Source: Otis tarda
Lineage: Eukaryota; Chordata; Aves; Otidiformes; Otididae
Reading direction: 5' to 3'
Length of the DNA stretch: 64,000 bases
NCBI GenBank assembly: GCA_026413225.1
Contig: CM048553.1
Location: 16,492,501 to 16,556,500, forward strand
The position numbers and the translations under genes were made by a program. This document shows positions 1 to 12,800 of this stretch, piece by piece (positions within the stretch are counted from its first letter, which is position 1; each line of letters starts with the position of its first letter). The notes under the pieces were generated by a model, which saw only the letters and a program-made list of their open reading frames with translations, made no database searches and was not told the DNA's origin.

Positions 1-740
1 AGCAAAACAAGCAAGTAGGGTATAGATAGCAAGTCCTCATCAGTAATCGTTCTGCTTTACAGATCCACTCCTGCTGGGCAACGTAACTTACTCATGTATG
101 GACATAGCCAGAGCGTGATAACAATGCGGACTTCCCTTTCCTCTACATCTTTCTACCCATCTCTCACTCTATTCACCAACACTGTCAAAACAGATAAAGT
201 CCTTGTCCAGATGGTTTTGGCTATCCAAAACCACCAAAGATCATGCAAGATAACCAAAAGCCAAATGGCTCATCAATGCTCTGGTACACCTTTCCTCAGT
301 GTTTCTAGGATCCAAAACTGCTGCTCAAAAAGTATTACATGCACAGAGACAACACAGCTTCAGGAATTGGAAATTTTTACAAGCTCACTCATACTAAAGA
401 AAACACCTGAACTTAATGTCTTAAGCCAATTTCATTGTGGGGAAAAAGGGCTTAAACCATTATACCTGTAAACGTTCCAGAAACCTTACAGGCCCACTTA
501 TTGGTTCATAATCTGCTGATGTAAAGACACAGTAACCAATATTATACGTCCCAAGACAGTGAAGACATTCTCGTTTAAAGAGGTCTCACGTTGAGAGAGT
601 TGTTTTTTAAACAAGTCTGACAACAAGAGGAGTAGCAGGAGCTAGTAGCTAATATTAGGCATGCCTGTCTAGTTGGATGCATCTTCAAAAAGCTGAAGCA
701 TTTCAAGCAAGATTTTTTTTCCAAACAAGGATAGAGTTAC
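1..740 (-). other. SVIL: SVIL intron (partial, continues beyond position 1)
   Basis: This is intron sequence after the last exon in view. A 125-codon plus-strand frame at 94-471 lacks coding character or any family I recognise and is taken as chance. I see no repeat or exon here. Confidence 0.8.
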
Positions 741-870
741 CTTCTTCAACAGCTGCTCAACTTCTTGCATCTGCGCACTACGATCAGTCACAGACACTTT
801 TGCATACTCCTGCTTTTTGCCGAGCCTGCTCTTCCAATCCTCTTCACCACTCTTCTTCAGCAATGCCAAC
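741..870 (-). CDS. SVIL: SVIL exon 17, last coding exon inside the window
   Basis: This 130-nt exon has acceptor TTTTCTTCTAG| and donor AAGAAG|GTAACT. It encodes [20 protein letters not shown] and then [20 protein letters not shown] ending LKK. The first half is nearly identical to human SVIL ([20 protein letters not shown]). The phase is AG|G in and complete codon out. The next human exon begins around VTESRESQMTIEERKQ; nothing like it appears at 1-740, so it lies outside the window. Confidence 0.95.
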
Positions 871-3800
871 CTAGAAGAAAAACCACGCCAACAGGTAGCT
901 TTAAACACTGTACTTCCCGTTATCCTCAAAAGCTACCCTTATTGTTTCACTAATGCTGCATTTAAGAGAATTTGAAATTAAGATTTCTAACATTAACTAT
1001 AGCCATTTCATACACGTATACAAAGCTCACAAAACCTTTACTGAACATGTTGAGTGGGAACCATCTGTCAAAACTCAGACATCTAGATCTGAGACAGGCA
1101 CCCCAGTTAATTTGTATAGTCAGTGGAAATTGCCAATACAGTCAAGAGAGACCAAGATACAACGCAGATCACCCTAAAGTAGACATATAAATAGGTTAGA
1201 TTAATCACTGCTTTTTTTCCCTTCCTTCTGTCAATAAAGCACAGAGCTCAGCTATGGATGCTGATGCTGTAGATGTCCAAAGTTAATAAGATGAATCTTA
1301 CCTTTGGTCTTTATTGTACTCATTTTACAAAGATTTTAAAAATTATTTTCTGTAAAACCCAAGAAGAAAGAGGTCTATTCAGCAGGTGCCCACCAATTAG
1401 GTTTCATCAGGTACATCAAATGACAACTCTGCAGCTACTGCTTTCAGCACAACTCCAGTGACTGAAGTTACTATCAGGCTCCTAGGCATCACTTGGTATC
1501 TCCTTGCTTAGCTCTGGCATTGCTGTGACACAAATCAGTAGTACCAGTGCACCTAGTAACTTGGTGCTAACTACACCACAGCTGTGAAACCTATTTGCAA
1601 GATTCAATTCATTTAAAGGATGTCTTCTATTTAAAATGTGGATTACCATTCATCTCAGGAAAGCAGGATCTTTCAGAAGTGCTATTTCCTAATCTTGAGT
1701 AAAATTCTGAATACAGCACAAAGTGACACTGACTGGCTCTGCTGGGGACAGCATGTAGATTTATTTTGCTAGAATTAGAACCTATGTGTCCCTACGAACC
1801 CTGAGGTGATTAGTTTTGGAGGCAGGGGAAGCCAGTTAGGAATACAAGGTCTACACAGGCATGATCTTCAGCTTACCTTCCTCAGAAATTACTATCTGTA
1901 TGAATTTTCTAGCTTTCCAAAACGATTCTCAGTAATCCATAAAATGTTTATCTGCAGTACTTGCGCAAATAGTTGCACTGGTCCACTAAATAATTGTAAC
2001 CTTAGTTTTAATAAATAATGAATAAATATTAACATATTAATAGTAATATATTTAAATAACTAATAAATTTAAATGAATGATAAAGTCAAATAATTATTAA
2101 TAAATAAATAAAAAAAAGTTTTATTTCAGTTAATTAAGTTCTACTATATAACTTTAATTCGAGGCATTTCAGTAAGGATTATAAAAAACTCTTAACCCTA
2201 TTAATATTTGAACAAGTTCGGTAGTTAAACCTATTTTGACCAGCATTACAGAGATTCCTTTTTACAGATGTGATTACTGTCACCCTGACAGTAAGTCTTG
2301 TCTTGAAGACAAGACTTGTGGGGAGAAGGAAAGGGTAGGACCAAACAAGCCTAGCCAGAAGCCAAGTTTTAGGCAGCTGCTTCCTGCAAAAATCCAGGGC
2401 GTGCAACCATGCTACTGATCTATTCAAGGATGACCAATTGGTCCTAAGGCAGTCATTTGAGAAAAACTGAGAATGCAGAAAACAGCAAATCCACAGAATA
2501 CAATGGCAGTAAGAATGTTAGTATTCAAGAAAGCAGTTATTTCCTCTCTTCCTGCCCAGGCAGGCAGCGCCGGCAGGCTTCACTTGCCTGGTTGCTTCAT
2601 ACCTCACAGCATGGGACGAGTAGGGGTGAGAAGGACTCACAATAAGGAGATGAGGCCATGGTCATTGTTTCCAGAACGTATACAAGATTTCACTGCCCAG
2701 AACTAATCTTCTGGAGTGCATCCATGCATGTGTGAAACTGTGGAGGAGACCAAGATGGGACTCAATTGCCACCATGCAGTTGAATTATCTTCAGTATTTA
2801 TGTTCTCTCCGGTCAGCTTTGCTTAGAAATGATCTGTGATCATCTGTGATCAAGCTGGAAGGTACTTTGGTTAGCGTTGGCCTAAGATGGCTTTGTTTTT
2901 AAAAATGTCTATAGCTGCTCAGCACAGCAGGCAGAAAAAAAAACCTCTTTTTTTTTTTTTTTTAACCTGACATTACTGCAAAGTATTTGCCCTAGAACTT
3001 TGCTCCAAACAACTTGGTTGATCAGGAAGAGAAAATCTAGAATTCTGAGAATGCTCCTACGTGTCTGGAGACTTTGTTTTCTCCTTTGTCATAAGGATGG
3101 ACTCATACTAGCCCTCCAGTATTCAGTCTATGTGTAAAGAAACAACTCGTTAGGGTGAGAACACAAGGATGTCTGCTTTGAGTAATGAAGTCACTGCTTA
3201 AAGAAATGTGTATGCCCTGTATGCTGTTGAAAACTTCATTGCTGTGTAAAACCTAAAGCCATGCTTTTTTTCAAACAATGGAAACAGCAATAAACTCAGA
3301 CTGCCCTGACTCAGCAACAATTGGAAGGCACCCTTTGTGTGAGTAAAGATACAAGAACTACTGAATTGGTTCACACAAGCAAGCCCACCAGCTCTGTAGC
3401 TTAACTCAAGGCAGATAACAGCTGACTCTTCGGAAAGTACAAAAATAAAGCAATTATTGGGTCTAAGGACTGGTTTAAGGCCTGCTGCCTTCTAGTTTCA
3501 TTGCATACCTCTAGTTTTCCACTTTTGATAAACAATGAATAATCATTCATTATTAACTTTCACAGTTCTATTCATACTGCTTTTGCCTCCAAAAATTACT
3601 TTTCCAATCTGAAAAAATAAGGTTTACTCTTTTCTTGAAATAAAAGCTTTTTATATATCTGCCCATCTTTGAGAGCTTGCTGTGTCCTTTTTTCACCTGC
3701 CACTGAGAAAGAACATCTGCCATCAAGATAGAATGATTGTCATCTCAGAGGTGTCAGGGTGGGTTCAAAGCAAAAGCCTTCACAACTGAAGGCAAAATGT

Positions 3801-6800
3801 TCGATTAATACTGAAGGGAAATAGAAATAAGTTTTGAACAATGGTTTTGCCTAAACAAGGAGCTTTGTATGAAAGGCCTTGGCAAAAGTCCTGGCAAAAA
3901 TGTCAAAAATGACACATCTTTCTTCTGTGGCAGTATTTTAGTGTCTTAGCTGGTAGTGTTATCCTTGAGATAGATTAAACTGGACATAGGCTTGGCTTTC
4001 ACATGTACTCCATTGGCTGCACTTGACCAGTTCTTTTCAGCTAAATCATAAACCTTGGAGGCCAATATGAGATAAGTAACTACAAAAAGGATATCAACTG
4101 TTTAAGAGTAAATAAATTCACTATCGTGGGGACCAATATGCATGAGAAAGTCTTGCTCTGGTGTCCATACATCAAAAAAGGTTGAAAATTAAGTTTAGGC
4201 TGGACTCTTCCTAAGCAGGAATGAACAATGGTAAGAGGTCCACCAGAAATTAGGATTATTTGTATTTTTTTTAAATAGTGATCATGGCATGTGGCTGACT
4301 TCTAAAGCGGAGCTGATAGGGTGGCCTTTTAGCAACTTTGGTCTCCATAAAAGCACAAAGAATTGTAGTTTCATGCAACTGATGCTCCATTCAAAGTCTT
4401 CCAAGACATTCCTCTTCCTGAAGGCAAGACAGTTAAAAAAACCCAAACAGTTTCCACCACTCATGTAACACATTGGTGGATCAGCCCTGGCTGTCTAAAA
4501 CAAAGCACAGCCAAAACTATACAAAGATATGAGCCTTTGCTCCCTCTCACCTCCAAGCTGCATGTTTGCAGAAGAAGAGAGGATAGGTATCTCTTCTTCC
4601 TTGAAAAAATCATTATTTTCATTCTTCCATATAATATAGGTAATTCTGAAAATGCCAGGCATGAACTCACTCCACAAGGATAACATTAGTTCAGTGAAGT
4701 ACGTCTTTGTGGAAAATCACTTTCATCCAGACCAGCATGCGTGCATCCTGCCCAAATATCATTACATCTGTGGAAAAGCTGTTCTTCCATAACGTGAAAG
4801 AATGTCTGACACAGCCAGAAAAATCCATTGGATGGGAAGATGAAGTTAGTGAATGTAAAAGAAAAAAAAAACAAAACCAAAAACCCAAAGTGTAATAGCT
4901 AATACTTAGCAGAAATGTTCTTTGAGGTTTATGACTACTTGGCACCAGCTATAGCCAAGCAAAAAAAAACCGACTTCTTGTAGCTTTTTAATTCTGGGAG
5001 AAGTAGTAGACTACTGTAGTATTTTGGAAGGCTAAAACATTTTGATACCAGTTCTGCCATTTACAGATGTTTGTGGAATCAGAATATACAAATTTCTCAT
5101 GAGACAGCAGGTATTTTCTTTTGTCAGCTTTAGGACTGACTAGACAGTCTTGGAGGCCTAACGAAAGTGATTCCACATTGTGAGTGTGACTGACAGTATT
5201 TAACATCAGTTCCTCAAGAGATCAACTCAACTGAAGCATTAAATTTAGGACAGAAACAGCTGCTAATACTTGGATCTTCCCTTCCCTCCAACCTCTTTTC
5301 TCCCCACCAGGATCAGGGAAGGCAAATCATTTACCACCTACAAACCTTAAGTTACTGGTCTTAAACCTTATCTGCTCAGAGAGTTGACATGTTTACAGAA
5401 GGGGGACAGAGGGGTGGGGGATGAAGTTTGCTTTAAACAAAACGGCAACAGTAAACTAAAAAAGATAAGTACATCCTTCAGAAGGGGGACTATGGCTGCA
5501 CAGCTGTTGTAGCTGCCTCCTCTTTACGTTAAGGGAATAACAAGGAGTGAGGATGCTTTATAAATGAGGATGACTCACATACCTCCTAGAAATACACCAA
5601 TTTAAGAAGCATGCTTTGGAATTATGTTTACAAAAAGAATGGTTAGGAGTTCCTAATATCACACCCCTACACAGTGAAAATTTAATCAAGGATCTATTTT
5701 TTAATTATTGTCTCTGTTTTCACTGAGAAAAAAAAGAAGTAAAAATAGGCCTATATGTCAACCTGAAGCAAATAATTGTAATTTTACTCACTTGACTGCC
5801 ATCAGATCCTTTTAAAATTTGGGGCCCGAGTTCATACTCTCAAATTTTTAACTAAATGAGGATGACTTTTACAAGTACTACAGCAACTACTGGAGCTCCA
5901 GCCATGAACTCCTACTGTCTGCACAAGCGCAGAACACGTAACATTTTGTTTCAGATCAGAATGACCTTGGGTTGGAAAAAATATCTCTAATACTCCCACA
6001 AACCTGTCTGACTTATTACCCTTTTAAAGATCCCTACAGTAAGTGCACAGAAGTCAAACAGGCAACCATGAATTTCTGAAGCATAGAGGGAAACATTATA
6101 GGGTCTATCCCTGACTCCCTGTACTGAGCTTACTTAAAAGATACTCCTATAGACCAACAAAAAACCAGCTATGAAAAAAAATAATCTGATTATACCCATT
6201 GTAACTGAAAGCAGAACCAGGGGAAGTATATTGAGTACGTCAGTATAAATGTAACTAGAACATGTACTTTTACAACTTTCATTTTCTGAACTACTTATTG
6301 ATTATTCAGTTGGCTCTTTCAAAATCAGATTACCAGGTTTTCTTGAACAGTAATGCTCATTCACCACCATCTGCTTTATAAGCATGTCAGGCAGATTAGC
6401 TGCATGTTTCTGCTGTTAGTATTTGATATCTAATAAAGCCTAATAATCACTGCTTAGCTTTTTCAGAAACAGATTTAAAGCTTCTTTTTATACCATCAGT
6501 CTAATAACTGTATTTATAGAGAACATTTTTTAAAAAGTGAAATTTAAGTACCTTTCCTTAATTGACATAGTTTTGCCGGAATTATCCAGGACATCCTCAG
6601 TTGTTTGTGCTTTGTTCTCTCCAACGGAAAACATCTCACAGGAATTCTTATAAAATTTGCCTTCCAATTGCTCAGAGAGCTCCTGCAGTCTACAGGATGC
6701 CGCAGCTGCAGTCTGTGAAACCGTCCTCATTGCTGATGTGCTGGTGAGTTCAGAAGTAGGTTCGGCATGGTCTGCCCAATCAAAAGAGAAGTGCTGAATT

Positions 6801-9800
6801 AGACTTAGTGCTATTCTCAAGGATATTTTACATTACTAACACTGAAGCAGCAAATCTGTTTTTTAACATTCAAATCACATACTATCCTAACAGAGAAAAA
6901 AATTCTGACTGAGCTAGAGGACAAAGATTAATCATGCAATATTATCTGCTCCATATACTGGCTATTTGTGACTGAAGTTCACATGAAGACAGAGAATAAC
7001 ATGTTAAATACAGAATTCTGAACTTCATACGGATGAGGCACAAACTGCAGCTCCTGTCATCACATCAACAGGAAAACAAATGGGGAGATGAAAGTGAGAG
7101 GGGAACAAAGCGCAGGGGAAGAGAAGCAGACAAAATTTAAACAAGAAATTAACTTAAGTGGTAAAGCAGTCTAATGAATTAAGTAGAATAGGAGGACATT
7201 TAATAGCTTAATAAAGGTGTTATTTTCTAGGAGGGTGTTGGCGGCTTTTTTGGTTTTGTTTTTTCAAGCAGCCCTGGAGCCGGCTCTTCTCCAGGCTGAA
7301 CAGCCCTAACTCTCTCAGCCTGTCTTCACAGGAGAGGTTCTCCAGCCCTCTGATCATCTTCATGGCCTCCTCTGGACTCGCTCCAACAGGTCCATGTCCT
7401 TCTTACGTTAGGGGCTCCAAATTTAAGTGACATTCTTTTTTCTTTTTGAAATTTTGTAAGCACAACATCTCTGATACTGTTCTATTCCAGTCTCCATCTC
7501 TCCTGCAGTCACTGAAAGTTAATTAGATGGAATAGACACTGCTTTTGAGGAATACACGCAGAACTATACCTTCCTCCCTATGCCTGTTCGAATACCATTA
7601 AATTCAAAATAAGTTAACTTCACAGGACGAAAATAAAAATACTTCTAGCACTACAGGGTACTGTGGTCCTGTGCATAATAAAACAGAAAAATAATACAAC
7701 ATCCTTCTAAATTCAGCAGAATAGAAGGCTTTATGCAATGACCAAATTGAGTGATTAGTTCCAAAGCACTTTATTTAAAGATGAATGACTTTACTCATTA
7801 AGTTTGAATTGTGCTGTGCATATAGAAATGTAATTGCTCTGATAATTATTTGTTTTATATTTAATCAGAAAATAATAGTAGCTTTGCAAAATTAATTATT
7901 TGAAAATTACCCACTACTAGCTATATAGGTACATATGTAGTTAATACAGACCTATATATGCACGAGATGCAACAATTAAGAGCAGTACGTTTAGTTTGTT
8001 CAGCACTTTGGAGGGCGAGGGCAAGGGCCAAAGAGGAAAGGATAAATCTTAGCTTCAGCATATAATACCACTTATTTTAAAGTAAGAAAATCTGCATAAA
8101 ATTGATCTATCTTTAAATGCTGAAGAAGTGAAAGAATAATAAAGAGAAAACTATTTGTAAAACTTAAGATTTTACAGGCATTTCTCTACTTTTAAGCAGT
8201 GTTAAAAAAAGGAAACACAACCAGCCTTGACAATGCTTGAAATGAAGACGTTTAAAACTAGAGAAACACCACCATTTCCTGAATGAGAATACACCAATAG
8301 CAAGTATATACTGCACCTCTTTGCAAAGTCTTGCTTTTCGTAACACTTTCCAAATCCATCTTTTCTTCAAAGGACTGGCCGCCTTTGACTTCCCATTTCC
8401 CTTGCATGCTCGTAGTGATTTCCTTCTGTTCAAGAGGCTGAAAAAGTGCTTGTGAACTAAACAGTTCCATGCTGCCCTTCCTCAGGAAGCCGTATGTTGT
8501 CTCTTTATGGTAGTCTCCTGGTTTTTCAGGAACAGGATGTGTGGTTTCTTCCTCAAAGGAGGTGTACTTTGTAATTTCATTATCTTCATGTGCTAGAAGC
8601 CTCTTTCTCTCTTCTTCGTGCTTCTTTGATGGCCTTTTGCTTTCTAGTGCTTCCACTGAGGGCTGCCACTGTTCTGACTTCTGTGTGCGTTTTCCTGAAG
8701 AGTCCAAGTTTTCTGCTGAAGAGTGGAATCTCAGATCAGCTCTAGTGGCAGCACTCACGCTTCCATCACTAGCTGGCTTTGCGTGCAGGTCTCCAGCACA
8801 CAACGGAGAAAGGGCAGATGCCATTGTTGAAACCGATGTTGCAACTGCAGTTGACAAGGGAGTAATTTTTCCACTTTCATTTTGTACCTATGAACAAAAA
8901 GAAAAAATTGACTTAAAAGCTCTGAAATCACCGGTTCCCGAAAACAGTCTAATCACGTCAGTTCTTTAGAGGTGTGCTTCTGTATGATTATAGTGATCTA
9001 TAAATACAGACTAGAAAGAGATAAGGAGAGCAACAATGCCCCCATAATTTGGCTGCAAATGGATTATTCTACTCAGGAAAGAAACGACTGCATGTCAACA
9101 GCAACATCTTTACTAAGAAAGGGTGGATGTGTAGCATGCAACATGACCTTGTGTCAGGGCTCCATGAAAAGGGTCATACTGGCATGGTACTGCGCAGCAC
9201 TGGGAGAAGAAATTAGTTCAGGTTCCCGACGCCGGATGACATGCCATGTGCCCAGGCTAATCAACTCTGCATCTTAGCAGGACTAATTAGCTTTGGCACA
9301 GCTCTGCTCTGATAGGGTTACGCAGCTTCCAGCTCTGGAGCTAGCTCAGCGCCAGAGAAACTCTGCTCCATGCTGTCCTACATAGGGCAGACATTCCTGA
9401 TGCTTCTGCCACATAAATCACCTTCACGCAGGACTGTTAGTCTAAGACTTTTTCAAATATAAACATTGGCTGTCATGTACACCTCTAAGCAAAGTGTTTG
9501 AATTGAAGAAGCATATTAAAAAAACCTCAAAATTTGCTTTGCTGGCCTCCACAGTGGGTCAATTATCTGTTCTGCTCCTGTAACATAATCACTTTGTAAA
9601 GTTTTCCTAGAGATAGGAAAGATGCAGAATTTTTTCTGAAATGCAGAGCTTGAATTTATCTTCTCCAAAGAAGACAAAAGCTATGAAAGAGACTGACAAA
9701 CATGCCTCGTACACATCGGGAGAGGTTTCTTGTTTGGCTTTTTTGATCGTTTTCTTAATCTGCAGGGCTAGTGAACAGCATGCAATAGGAACAGACAAAG

Positions 9801-12800
9801 TCACACCAGTAGGAGGAAATTTGAAAACTTAAAACGCACATGCAAATTCCATAAAGCATGGACAACACAGTCATTCATTAAACAAATCAGAAAGCAGAGC
9901 AAAAGCTACTATGTTAGCTCGAAGATTCCAAAGAAAGGTTAAGAAAATAATTACCAGTTTATTCTTTTTCCATTGCATCTATCAGAATTAGAAATTTAGA
10001 GGAGATCAGCAAAAGGATTTCAGCTTCAATTACAAGACTTACATTCGCAATTATGTATTTCGGTAACGTAACGTCTAGTTATCTATTTTGATACTTTTCT
10101 TTTGTTTCTTCCTAGAAAAACTGTAACTGCATCTCAAAACATCCCAACACTCCAAATCAACAGCTCATTATAGAAAGTCTTTCTGAAAATACACTCCCAT
10201 TGAATCCAGTTTAGAGTCAACTCTGGTTTCTCCTGCTAGGTTCAGAAAGAGAGGACAAAACATGCTTCCTCCGGATTTCCTTGCTCGAAGAGCAAATTTG
10301 TACTGTAAAAGTGTGCTAAAATAATGCGACTGTCACTTCTTTCCCATCTGCCACAGCCCATTTCTGTTGAAAAGTTAGTGACACAATCATTAAAAAGGCC
10401 AGGCTGTGATAGTGGTTGGTATGTGGAAAATGAATGGAAAGAGGACTATGTAAAGTCTGGAAATCTTGTTGAAATAAGTTTGCCCAACATTTAATATTAC
10501 TTCATACCTAAGTAAAGTAGGCATAAAGCACAGCTATATATCTGTACAGTTTTGCATCAATACGGTTCTCATTATTCTTTTATTTTAAATTATTATTCTA
10601 CTATAATAATCATGAACTAAGCATATAGAAAGGTAAGAACTTCCTAACACTCAGATTCTTCCAGATCCCTAGAAATATGACATGCATAGGAGTTGTGCTT
10701 CACTGTTAAAGTGATTTCCTTTAAAGCTGAGCTATTGTGAACATCAGCTCTGAAAGACCACTGCTGGTGGTCTCTCTTATGCTCAAACTTCACTACAAAG
10801 GCATTCCTTTGCAGTTCCAATTACATGAAGTATTGCAGAACAGGAACCCAAATTCCTGTATATATTAAATAATTTAATTTTGACCATGACTTTCCGAATT
10901 TCAAAAATATTCTGCTTTTAGAGAGAGAAAAAAAATAAAATAAATAAAAATCAATGCTCCTTCCCAGAGGAAAATGACAGAATATATCATGACTAATAAT
11001 GGAAATATATAGTGCTTTCAGGAAAGTGTCCCAAAGTTGTGCACGATAAAGCTCCAAAATTCCCTGAAAAGACATCTAAAGCATGATGATGTGTCTCACC
11101 TTTTTTACCCTTTTACTCAGGAATGTACTTTTAGAAGACATGTACTATTCTACCAGAAAAGACAGAAAGGTGAAAGGTACAGCATGAACTAATCAGGAAG
11201 ATTATATATTCTTGAATTACTTAAAAAAGAAAAACACACCAATGAAGCTGAACATTTTAGAGGATGTTTTTCCTCAGTGTCAGAAGACTGCTTCCTGACA
11301 AGCTTTTTCCTGTGAATACGTCACGACCCCAGTGCGTAGCTCAGAGTAAAGAGGCGGCCTGCTGTTATGGCATCTTACATTGAAGCTGTTTTCTCCAATA
11401 AAAAGAAACAAATGAAAAAGAGCTAAGATTGTACTTACCTGCTCAACTTCTCCAAGAGTGACTGGCTGAGTCTGGTAACGAGCATTCATTCTCCTGTGCC
11501 TAATATCTCCTCGACTCCTTGTGGAGATGGCCCTGGATACTGGCTGAGACAGTTTGTTAAACAAAGCCATCTTTTCTGCCAAACTTAAGGTGGAAGAATC
11601 TGGTTCATCAGACTGATCTTGCCCCATCGCCTCTTTGGCTGCTCTTATCTCCTCTTTAGCTAAAATTTTTTGGTGTGCTGATGCCTGCAAGCTGAAGAAA
11701 CAGAACTGGAAATGAGTTCTGAAGAAATCATTATGAAGTTTTAAAATCTCACCCTGATAGAAGCAGAAGAACTGCACATGAAGCACAATAGCCAATGTAA
11801 TATAGCAGCCTAAGTGGTTATGCAGTGGTTCAACATTGGCATGATGAATTCTAATTCAACAGTTGAAGATTTAAAAAAAGTTAAATTTTCATTCACAAAT
11901 TCACCTGATTAGAACACAACAATTTTTTAAAAGGGGAACTCAAGATTAAAAACAGACTTTTCAGACCAGTTTCTTTATACAGAATACAGACCTATGGAGA
12001 GACATTTAAGATGCCTGCTGTAGAACAAACATGGGTCCTACAGTGCCATTTATGTAAAATTCAATTTTATTAGAATAATTTGTGGAACATATATGATAAA
12101 AAAATTAAAAAGACTGATTTTAAACTCCGAGTTAGTGCTGCTTTTAGGTTAGCATAAATTGTAATGCCTCTTGTAATTTGAAGCAGAACAGAATTCAGAC
12201 TCTTTTGTTTTGAGTTATCAGGGGTAACTCAACAACAAAAAATAGATTTGAAATACATTTCACTAATTTTGAAGATTGTTTGACCAATGCTGAAGGCAGA
12301 CACATTTATTCATAAAAGCTGCAACTCTATTTGTCTCTACAATAATATATTCTATTCACCTCTACAATAATATATTTTATTCACCTTCATTCCTATTTAT
12401 GGAATTAGTAGTATTCTCTTTTTTTTTTTTTTTCTGTCATGGTCTCTGCTAAAATTCTCTCATTCAGAACAGGCAAACAGTATTCTGCAACTTTACCTAT
12501 AGGTGGTGCAATTTCTTATCTTTCATTTAATTTTGCAAACTAAAAGAAATATATGTAGAGACAGACAAAGAGGGTATGTACTGCTTGTGAAATGAAGCAC
12601 CCAGCTTTGGTATTTTCATCTCAAGATGACATTACTGTATAAAAAAAAAGTACAAGGACAAAGAGGGTTCTGCTAGGTTTGCTCACATGCAAATTTATTT
12701 CTTTCACAAAAAAGAATATGCTTTTAGAACAGGTAAGTGTAGTTAGAAAGGTCCTGAAAATAGATGCTTGACAAAAAAAAAAGCTGCATTGTTTTGTCAT

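Larger units (their letters stand above)
871..6551 (-). other. SVIL: SVIL intron, 5.7 kb
   Basis: No coding exon is visible. It holds an A/T-rich block at about 2000-2120, a perfect 25-nt palindrome at 2293-2317, and adjoining A and T runs at 2935-2963. The rest looks like ordinary unique intron. The segment around 5950-5995 weakly resembles a decayed CR1 end but is too diverged to call. Confidence 0.8.

Noticed and set aside
94-471. Plus-strand open frame of 125 codons at the window edge
   Set aside because: Lies within an SVIL intron on the other strand; nothing in the translation resembles a known protein.
5940-5995. Possible decayed CR1 end (CCTTGGGTTGGAAAA)
   Set aside because: Only one short resemblance to CR1 ends and no flanking match; too weak to annotate.
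8541-8969. Plus-strand open frame of 142 codons
   Set aside because: It is the antisense shadow of the real SVIL exon at 8887-8317.
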